Under the pieces are notes generated by a model, which saw nothing but the letters and a program-made list of their open reading frames with translations, was not told the DNA's origin and did not search any database. This document shows positions 57,480 through 64,000 of a DNA stretch of 64,000 nt, piece after piece (positions within the stretch are counted from its first letter, which is position 1; each line of letters opens with the position of its first letter). The stretch covers positions 186,001 through 250,000 of the forward strand of contig NZ_APNL01000004.1 in assembly GCF_040361435.1 (NCBI RefSeq), given 5' to 3'. Source of the stretch: Salinisphaera sp002433465. Its GTDB lineage: Bacteria; Pseudomonadota; Gammaproteobacteria; Nevskiales; Salinisphaeraceae. Made by a program: the position numbers and the translations under genes.

Positions 57480-58346
57480 ATGACCGCCATATCTGAATCG
57501 CCATCGTTTGGCCGTGTCGGCCGCCGCATTGTCAAGATTGCGTTGAGCGCGATCGGGGCGGCGTTGTTGCTGGTGCTCGCCGCCAACGCCTGGGTGGTCT
57601 CGGCCACCCGTGCCTTCATTGTCGAGGACATGGGTCGGCTGAGCGTGCACGACGTGGGCGTGGTTCTGGGTACGAGCCCGTTCACCCGCCACGGCAACCG
57701 CAATCTGCTGTTTACCCATCGCATGATGGCTGCGGCCGAACTGTACGCGGCGGGGCGGGTACGCCATCTGCTGCTGTCCGGCGCGAATCCTGATCGCACC
57801 TATAATGAGCCGCGCAAGATGTACCAGGCCCTGCGTCGCCTGGGCGTGCCGGACTCTGCGCTGACGTTCGATTTTGCCGGGTTTCGTACCCTGGATTCGA
57901 TCGTGCGCGCGCAACAGGTGTTCGGGCTCGATCGCTTCGTGATCGTGTCGCAGCGATATCACGTCTATCGGGCGCTTTTCATCGCCCGCTACAACGGCGT
58001 CGAGGCGATGGCCTATATCCGGCCCCAGGAGGATCGGCGTCAGCCGCTGCGTGCCGAGGCCCGCGAGTATCTGGCCCGATTCAAGGCCGTGGTGGATCTA
58101 TTCCTGTTGGCCAAGGGGCCACGTTTTCTCGGGCCGCAGCGGCATATCGACATCAACGAGGCCGAACCGGTGTTCGATTTCGTCGTGCGCGATAACGAGA
58201 TCGCGCCGGTTTACGGAGTGCCACGCCACTGGCCCAGCATTCTGGTCGTGCCGCGCCCGCCAATGGCCTATCCGGACCAGCGCGCCCAGGCGCGCGAGAA
58301 CGCCGACACTGAACCCCGCGAACGCGCCGAACAATCGCCTCAGTGA
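57480..58346 (+). CDS. SanA/ElyC-like DUF218 envelope protein
   Basis: Inner-membrane protein with one N-terminal span (ALSAIGAALLLVLAANAWVV) and a periplasmic DUF218 domain. GVVLGTSPFTRHGNRNLLFTHR and LLLSGANPDRTYNEP match SanA, known for vancomycin exclusion and envelope integrity. 288 aa from the ATG at 57480 (a GTG at 57477 adjoins it). The C-terminus is polar and disordered. Overlaps the convergent acrR stop by 7 bp. Confidence 0.87.
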   Translation: MTAISESPSFGRVGRRIVKIALSAIGAALLLVLAANAWVVSATRAFIVEDMGRLSVHDVGVVLGTSPFTRHGNRNLLFTHRMMAAAELYAAGRVRHLLLSGANPDRTYNEPRKMYQALRRLGVPDSALTFDFAGFRTLDSIVRAQQVFGLDRFVIVSQRYHVYRALFIARYNGVEAMAYIRPQEDRRQPLRAEAREYLARFKAVVDLFLLAKGPRFLGPQRHIDINEAEPVFDFVVRDNEIAPVYGVPRHWPSILVVPRPPMAYPDQRAQARENADTEPRERAEQSPQ

Positions 58347-59026
58347 TCGGCGGGTTCGAGTTCCCGGGGCTTGGCCGCCGGCTCTCGGGCCAGCCTTCGC
58401 GCTGCGGTCTCCGTAATAAGGCCACGCAGCGCCGCGTCGACCAGGGGAGCCCAGTCGCGATCGGCCCTATGGGTTTCGGGGTGGCGCAGCACGCACTCGT
58501 AATGGCCGGCTACGAATGCCATCACCATATCGCTGGCGTCGCGTGCGGACAGCGGCGGATGCAGCAGGTCGAGCTGATCGATTTCGCTGCATAGCGACAG
58601 AATGACCTCGCGGGCGTCCTCGAACATTGCCCGCATGAGCGCATCGGCCGGATGGCCTTCGTCCGTGACCTCGCAGCGGTGCATGACGATATGACAGACT
58701 CGCCGGTGGCGCGGGTCGTTGCCCAACCGTTCCAGGCCATGACGCATGACCTCGCGCAGAAGCCATAACGGCTCGTTGCCCGGGATATGCTGGCTCAGGC
58801 ACTCGCGCAGATCTCGTAGCGGAAGATGCGTGCGCGCGACCATCGCCTCGAGCAGGGCCCGTTTGTCGGCAAAATGCCAGTAGATCGCCCCGCGGGTGAC
58901 CTGCGCGCGCCGGGCGATGCGGTTCAACGAGGTCTGAGACACGCCGCGTGCCTGCATCTCGACTTCGGCCGCGTCGAGTATAGTTTCTCGTGTCTGGGCC
59001 GATTCGTCCTTGGTCCGTCTTGCCAT
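58340..59026 (-). CDS. acrR: TetR-family repressor of the efflux operon (AcrR/TtgR type)
   Basis: 228 aa. Opening ARRTKDESAQTRETILDAAE and the HTH TSLNRIARRAQVTRGAIYWHFADKRALLEAM are the hallmark of AcrR-type pump repressors that sense drugs and bile-like compounds. The ligand domain is variable. Divergent from the RND operon, with an AcrR-like operator in the gap. Confidence 0.9.
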   Translation of the reverse strand: MARRTKDESAQTRETILDAAEVEMQARGVSQTSLNRIARRAQVTRGAIYWHFADKRALLEAMVARTHLPLRDLRECLSQHIPGNEPLWLLREVMRHGLERLGNDPRHRRVCHIVMHRCEVTDEGHPADALMRAMFEDAREVILSLCSEIDQLDLLHPPLSARDASDMVMAFVAGHYECVLRHPETHRADRDWAPLVDAALRGLITETAARRLAREPAAKPRELEPADH

Positions 59027-59078
59027 GGGGGCGTCATCCCGGCGTGATCATATGGAAATCATACCCGAAAAGTTTTGA

Positions 59079-59100
59079 ACATACATACGCGAATGTATGT
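59079..59100. promoter_or_regulatory. AcrR-type operator
   Basis: ACATACAT-ACGCGA-ATGTATGT, a perfect 8-6-8 palindrome. The E. coli AcrR site, as I recall it, is TACATACAT-N6-ATGTATGTA, so arms and spacing match. TTGAAC (59075-59080) and TATACT (59100-59105) flank it as loose promoter hexamers for the pump genes. Confidence 0.75.
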
Positions 59101-59152
59101 ATACTTAATGCTATATTCAGCTAGCTCTTCCGGCCCCTTCGGTAATACCTCT

Positions 59153-60592
59153 ATGCGCTACCCCCTGTCTGCGCCCGCGCGCCGAGCTTCGATTGGCCTG
59201 CGTTTTTCTTGTGTAATCGTTTTTGCCTGCGTGCTCGCTGCCTGTGGTAGCGGCGGTGACGGCGAAGGCGGCGGTCAGCAGGCAGGCCAGCAACAGCAGC
59301 CGCCTGTCTCCGTGGACGTTAAGACGGTGATTCCGCACACCGTGGATATCATGTCCGAATATCCGGGCCGCGTGCGCGGGCGCCGTACCGTGGAAGTGCG
59401 TGCACGCGTCGAGGGCATTCTGGAAAAGCGCTTCTATAACGAAGGCGAGATCGTCGAGCAGGGCGACATGCTCTTCACGATCGATCCACGACCGTTTCAG
59501 GCCGTGGTCAACCAACGCAAGGCCGAGCTTTCCAGCGCGAAGGCCTCGCTGAATCAGGCCCAGCGTAACTGGGCACGCGTGCGTCGCCTGTATGAAGTGG
59601 ACGCGGTCAGCGAAGCCGAGCGCGACGATTCGCTGTCGCAGCTGGAAACGGCGCGGGCCTCGGTTGAACAGGCGCAGGCCAATCTCGACGCGGCGCAGAT
59701 CGACCTCGGCTATACCCGGGTCGAAGCGCCGTTGACCGGCGTTACCAGCCTGCGTGACGTCGACGAGGGGGCGCTTGTGAGCAGCGGCACCCAGCTGACC
59801 ACCATTACGCAGCTCGACCCGGTGCAGGTACTGTTCGCTCTGCCCGAAGACGACGCCATCGCCCGTAACAAGGCATTGGCAGCCATGGGCGCGCAGCGCA
59901 CCAGCGAACGAACCCGCGAGGCCACAATCATCCTGCCCAACGGCGATGAATTTCCGGCCAAGGGCGTGGTGGACTTCACCCAGAGCACCATCAACCCCGA
60001 AACCGGCACGGTACAGCTGCGGGCGGTGGTGGAAAATGCCAACAATGCGCTCATGCCGGGGCGCTATGTGCGCACACGCATCCGACTGGATACGCGTCAT
60101 AACGCGGTTGTGGTACCCAACGTGGCGGTATCAGACGGCGAGCAGCAGACCCAGGTGTTTGTGGTGGGCGACGACGGCAAGGCCAAGGCCGTGAAGGTTC
60201 AGCTCGGCCCGGATGTGGAAAACGGCCGCCTGGTCGAGTCGGGTCTGTCGGGGGGCGAGCAGGTGATCGTCTCCGGGCTGGGCCAGCTCAAGCCGGGTGC
60301 GCCGGTCAAGGTCAAATCCGAGCAGGAAGAGCCGGCGAATGCGCCGGGCCAGGGTGCAAAGGACGACGCCGGGAAGTCGCAGTCGAACGATGACGATCAG
60401 CCCGTGGGCCAGTCCGCCGAGGTGCGCCACGGCGACAACGACAACGCGGTGGTCGGTATCGACACGCAGGACCTGCGCCTGAGCCCGCGCGAACCGCTCC
60501 AGGGCATGAATCAACCGCGTGCTTCGTCGGGGGCGCGCCAGGCGTATCGCACCGATGACGCCTATGCCGCCAACGTCGGTCGGGGCAGCTGA
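59153..60592 (+). CDS. acrA: RND efflux periplasmic adaptor lipoprotein (AcrA/MexA type)
   Basis: Membrane-fusion subunit joining the RND pump to the outer-membrane channel. Signal peptide with lipobox VLAAC, the barrel-sandwich segment VRGRRTVEVRARVEGILEKR, a coiled-coil hairpin (AKASLNQAQRNWARV ... ASVEQAQANLDAAQ), then YTRVEAPLTGVTS. 479 aa. A polar, Asp/Asn-rich tail of about 90 residues after VKVKSEQEEP is much longer than usual. The ATG at 59153 gives the shortest form with an intact signal. Two bp before acrB. Confidence 0.9.
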   Translation: MRYPLSAPARRASIGLRFSCVIVFACVLAACGSGGDGEGGGQQAGQQQQPPVSVDVKTVIPHTVDIMSEYPGRVRGRRTVEVRARVEGILEKRFYNEGEIVEQGDMLFTIDPRPFQAVVNQRKAELSSAKASLNQAQRNWARVRRLYEVDAVSEAERDDSLSQLETARASVEQAQANLDAAQIDLGYTRVEAPLTGVTSLRDVDEGALVSSGTQLTTITQLDPVQVLFALPEDDAIARNKALAAMGAQRTSERTREATIILPNGDEFPAKGVVDFTQSTINPETGTVQLRAVVENANNALMPGRYVRTRIRLDTRHNAVVVPNVAVSDGEQQTQVFVVGDDGKAKAVKVQLGPDVENGRLVESGLSGGEQVIVSGLGQLKPGAPVKVKSEQEEPANAPGQGAKDDAGKSQSNDDDQPVGQSAEVRHGDNDNAVVGIDTQDLRLSPREPLQGMNQPRASSGARQAYRTDDAYAANVGRGS

Positions 60593-60594
60593 AG

Positions 60595-63500
60595 ATGATT
60601 TCTCGCTTTTTCATCGAGCGGCCGGTATTCGCCACCGTTCTGTCGATCGTGATCACGCTCGCCGGCCTGATGGCCATGCGCGGGCTGCCGATCGCGCAGT
60701 ATCCGGACGTCGTGCCGCCGGAAGTCGTGGTCCAGGCCACCTACCCGGGCGCCAGCGCCGAGGATATCGCCGAGACGGTGGCCGCGCCGCTCGAGCAGCA
60801 GATCAACGGCGTTCAGGACATGCTCTACATGACGTCGACGGCGTCGGATGCGGGCACCCTGCAGATATCCGTGTCGTTTGCGATCGGTACCGATCCCGAC
60901 CAGAACACGATCAACGTCAATAACCGGGTACAGGCAGCGCTATCGCAGCTGCCGCAGACCGTACGCAACACCGGCGTCCAGGTCGACAAACGCTCGAGCA
61001 ACATCCTGACGGTGCTCACGCTGTTCTCGCCGGATCAGACGTTCGATACGACGTACATCAGCAACTATGCCCTGGTAAACGTGATCGACGCGCTCAAGCG
61101 TATCGAGGGCGTGGGCGACGCACGACTGTTCGGTACCCAAGACTATTCGATGCGGGTCTGGCTCGACCCGAACAAGATGGCACGCTACCAGCTGACCCCG
61201 GCGGACGTGCAGGCGGCCCTTCAGGAGCAGAACTCGCAGTTCGCGGCGGGCAGCTTCGGCGCCATGCCCAACGACAACGAAATCGCCTTCACCTATACCG
61301 CGAGTACCGAGGGCCGTTTCTCCAGCGCCGAGCAGTTCAAGAACATCATCCTGCGTACCGAGGACAACGGCCAGGTGCTGCGTCTGGGCGACGTCTCGCG
61401 TATCGAACTGGGCGCACAGAGCTATAGCACCAGCGGCTCGTTCTCGGGCAATCCGGCGGTGCCGTTCGCGGTCTACCTCGCGCCGGGCGCCAACTCGCTG
61501 GCCACGGTCGAGCGTATCCGCTCGCGGATGAAAGAGTTGGGCCAGGATCTGCCCAACGGCATGGAATACGAGATCCCCTTCGATACCACCCAGTTCGTCG
61601 ATGCCTCCATCAAGGACGTGGAGCACACGTTCATCGAGGCGATCATCCTGGTCGTGCTGGTGGTGTTTTTGTTCCTGCAGAACGTACGCGCCACGCTGAT
61701 CCCGCTGCTCGCCATTCCGGTATCGGTGATCGGTACCTTCGCGGGCATGTATGCGCTTGGGTTTTCAATCAACCTGTTGACCCTGTTTGGTCTGATTCTG
61801 GCGATCGGCATCGTGGTGGACGACGCGATCATCGTGATCGAAAACGTCGAACGCATCATGGAAGAGGAGGGCAAGTCGCCTAAGGAGGCCGCGCTCAAGG
61901 CAATGGAAGAGGTCAGCGGGCCCGTGATTGCCGTGGTGCTGGTGCTGGCGGCGGTATTCGTGCCGGTCGGCTTTCTGGGTGGCTTGTCCGGCCAGATGTA
62001 TCGACAGTTCGCGATCACCATCGCCGTTTCGGTGGGCATTTCCGGGCTGGTTGCGCTTACGCTGACTCCGGCGCTGTGTGCGGTCTTTCTCAAGCCGCGC
62101 AAGAAGGCGCCGAACTGGTTCTTCCGCAAGTTCAACGCGATGTTCAACAAGGCCACCGGCGCCTACCTGTGGGGCGTCGACCTTCTGTTGCGCCGCTTCA
62201 TTCTGGGCCTGGTGCTGTTCGTTGGCGTATTGTTTGCGACCTGGTTCTTGTCTACCCAGGTACCGGGCGGCCTGCTACCGCAGGAAGACCAAGGCTATAT
62301 CTTCGCAACCTATACCCTGCCACCGGCGGCGTCGTTGCAACGCACCGAAGACGTTCGCGACGAACTGATCGAAAAAAGCCTGAAATCCATGCCGGCGGTT
62401 GAGGATATCGTCGGCGTTGCCGGCTACGACTTCCTGGCCAGCGCCCAGCGTACCTATGCGGGTATCGCGTTTTTGACGCTCAAGGACTGGGGCGAACGCG
62501 GCGGCGAAGGGCAGGACTCGTTTTCACTGGTGGGTCAGACGTTCGGGCTTGGCGCACAGATGCCCGATGCGCAGATCATTGCCTTCAATCCGCCGCCGAT
62601 CATCGGGTTGTCGACGACCGGCGGTTTCGAGGGCTATCTGCAAAGCCGCTCCGGCGCCAGCTTCAACGAAATCCGTGAAGCGGCCGGCAAAGTGGTGGCC
62701 GAAGCCAATAAACGGCCGGAGCTGTCGCAGGTTCGCACCACGCTCACCACCAACGTGCCGCGCTACCGTCTGGACGTGGATCGCGAAAAGGCCAAGACGC
62801 TGGGCGTGCCGATCAACGATCTGTTTGCCACGCTTCAGGCCACCTTCGGTTCGCTTTACGTCAACCAGTTCACCTATTTGGGCCGCAGCTGGCAGGTCAA
62901 CATCCAGTCCGATGCGCCGTACCGGGAAAAGCCGGAAGATCTGGCCGACGTATTCGTGCGTTCCGATACCACCGGCGACATGATTCCGGTGAGCTCACTG
63001 GTCAGCTACGAGCGTCGGCTGGCGGCTGACGTGGTGGAACGTTTCAATATCTTCCCGGCGGCCAAGATCATCGGCTCGCCAGCGACCGGCTACAGCTCCG
63101 GTCAGGCCAACGCGGCGATCCAGCAGGTGGTGTCCGACGTGCTCGGCAGCAGCGATTACCAGCTGAGTTTCACCGGCACTGCCTATCAGGAAGAAACGGC
63201 CGCCGGTTCGGGCGGTATCGCGGTGCTGTTCGGCATGCTCATGGTGTTTCTGATCCTGGCGGCCCAGTACGAGAAATGGACGCTGCCGCTGGCGGTGATT
63301 ACCGCGGTGCCGTTCGCGGCACTGGGCGCCTTCGTGGCCGTATGGCTGCGCGGTATCGACAACAACCTCTACTTCTCCGTGGGCCTGCTGGTGCTAATCG
63401 GCCTGTCCGCCAAGAACGCAATTCTGATCGTGGAGTTCGCGGTGATCTCGCGAGAAGAGGGCAAGTCGCCGGCGGCGGCGGCCTACGAGGCGGCCAAGCT

Positions 63501-63750
63501 GCGTTTTCGCCCGATCGTAATGACGTCGCTGGCCTTCATCCTTGGCTGCGTGCCGCTGGCTCTGGCCAGCGGCGCCTCGGCCAACAGCCGTAACGCCATC
63601 GGCACGGCGGTGATCGGCGGCATGCTCGCAGCCACGTTCTTTGCGATCCTGTTCGTGCCGATGTTCTACGATCTGGTCGAGCGCGGCTCGGAACGGGTCG
63701 GACGCTTGTTCAATAGAAAACATGATGATGAAGGCAAACCCAATGCGTAA
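60595..63750 (+). CDS. acrB: RND multidrug efflux pump, AcrB/MexB type
   Basis: Proton-driven inner-membrane exporter of the HAE1 family. FFIERPVFATVLSIVITLAGL, the porter domain and the proton-relay Asp pair in GIVVDDAIIVIENVER are all present, as are LTPALCAVFLK and the later LIGLSAKNAILIVEFA with its Lys. 1051 aa, full length. Overlaps the start of the outer-membrane gene. With AcrA and the OMF it makes a complete tripartite pump. Confidence 0.96.
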   Translation: MISRFFIERPVFATVLSIVITLAGLMAMRGLPIAQYPDVVPPEVVVQATYPGASAEDIAETVAAPLEQQINGVQDMLYMTSTASDAGTLQISVSFAIGTDPDQNTINVNNRVQAALSQLPQTVRNTGVQVDKRSSNILTVLTLFSPDQTFDTTYISNYALVNVIDALKRIEGVGDARLFGTQDYSMRVWLDPNKMARYQLTPADVQAALQEQNSQFAAGSFGAMPNDNEIAFTYTASTEGRFSSAEQFKNIILRTEDNGQVLRLGDVSRIELGAQSYSTSGSFSGNPAVPFAVYLAPGANSLATVERIRSRMKELGQDLPNGMEYEIPFDTTQFVDASIKDVEHTFIEAIILVVLVVFLFLQNVRATLIPLLAIPVSVIGTFAGMYALGFSINLLTLFGLILAIGIVVDDAIIVIENVERIMEEEGKSPKEAALKAMEEVSGPVIAVVLVLAAVFVPVGFLGGLSGQMYRQFAITIAVSVGISGLVALTLTPALCAVFLKPRKKAPNWFFRKFNAMFNKATGAYLWGVDLLLRRFILGLVLFVGVLFATWFLSTQVPGGLLPQEDQGYIFATYTLPPAASLQRTEDVRDELIEKSLKSMPAVEDIVGVAGYDFLASAQRTYAGIAFLTLKDWGERGGEGQDSFSLVGQTFGLGAQMPDAQIIAFNPPPIIGLSTTGGFEGYLQSRSGASFNEIREAAGKVVAEANKRPELSQVRTTLTTNVPRYRLDVDREKAKTLGVPINDLFATLQATFGSLYVNQFTYLGRSWQVNIQSDAPYREKPEDLADVFVRSDTTGDMIPVSSLVSYERRLAADVVERFNIFPAAKIIGSPATGYSSGQANAAIQQVVSDVLGSSDYQLSFTGTAYQEETAAGSGGIAVLFGMLMVFLILAAQYEKWTLPLAVITAVPFAALGAFVAVWLRGIDNNLYFSVGLLVLIGLSAKNAILIVEFAVISREEGKSPAAAAYEAAKLRFRPIVMTSLAFILGCVPLALASGASANSRNAIGTAVIGGMLAATFFAILFVPMFYDLVERGSERVGRLFNRKHDDEGKPNA

Positions 63751-64000
63751 GGCCCTGCTGCTACTCGTGGTGGCAGGCCTTTCGGCCTGTACGCTCGGCC
63801 CGGATTACCAGCGCCCGGAGCTCGACCTGCCGGATTCGGCGTTCGACTCGACGCTGCTCAGCAAAAGCCAGCAGGATGCGTTGGCCTACTGGTGGACGCG
63901 CTATCGCGATCCCGTGCTCAACGAACTGATCGACGACGCGCTGGACGACAATCTGGATGTGGCCCTGCAGGCCGCGCGTTTTCGCGAAGCCCGTGCCCAG
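63743..64000 (+). CDS. Outer-membrane efflux lipoprotein (OprM/NodT type), truncated by window end
   Basis: Only the first 86 residues are inside the window. MRKALLLLVVAGLSAC is a lipoprotein signal with the lipobox GLSAC, followed by GPDYQRPELDLP, the typical opening of OprM-family channels, and WWTRYRDPVLNELID. The ATG at 63743 overlaps acrB by 8 bp; in-frame ATGs at 63722-63728 would lengthen the leader. Cut by the window edge, not by mutation. Confidence 0.9.
   Translation, partial: MRKALLLLVVAGLSACTLGPDYQRPELDLPDSAFDSTLLSKSQQDALAYWWTRYRDPVLNELIDDALDDNLDVALQAARFREARAQ

Overview
The window is a gene-dense, high-GC stretch of a bacterial chromosome. The gene set (ftsY-ftsE-ftsX-rpoH, thiD-thiE-hemL, tkt-gap-pgk, desT/desCB, fadI-fadJ-fadE, an AcrAB-type pump with AcrR) and the sequence character point to a free-living aerobic gammaproteobacterium outside the enterics, perhaps a marine or lipid-degrading lineage. 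Genus level is inference only. I saw no rRNA, tRNA, insertion sequence, prophage or CRISPR array.

Region 1 (1-12.5 kb) is mostly on the + strand. It holds assimilatory sulfite reductase cysJ-cysI, a small exported DUF2059 protein, a DapA-family aldolase behind a desT-type repressor, the divergent desC-desB acyl desaturase operon with two operator-like palindromes, and a giant MscS-type channel. Region 2 (12.5-23 kb, - strand) has opgD, rpoH, ftsX, ftsE, ftsY, a DedA/PAP2/LssY fusion whose PAP2 catalytic residues are degenerate, then hemL, thiE and thiD. Between thiD and cpdA lies about 0.5 kb of non-coding DNA with four DnaA boxes, a candidate DnaA-controlled or replication-origin locus.

Region 3 (23.4-31 kb) holds cpdA, two methyltransferases, a 2-hydroxyacid dehydrogenase diverging from a MarR regulator, and the methyl cycle genes metK, ahcY and metF. 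Region 4 (31-46 kb) is a lipid-catabolism block: two short-chain dehydrogenases, two TetR regulators, fadI-fadJ-fadE, a CaiB-type CoA-transferase/racemase, a thioredoxin-like protein, duplicated di-iron-type 'metal-dependent hydrolases' and an alpha/beta hydrolase. Four intergenic palindromes here share the pattern TGACANC-N4-GATGTCA or close to it, with a fifth weaker one, suggesting one local regulon.

Region 5 (46-64 kb) has a MerR regulator, ribB under an FMN riboswitch, a methionine-type aminotransferase, a Tat-exported ferritin-like lipoprotein, tkt-gap-pgk with a terminator, a MoxR/CoxE pair, a SanA-like envelope protein, and an AcrR-regulated RND efflux operon whose outer-membrane gene is cut by the window end.
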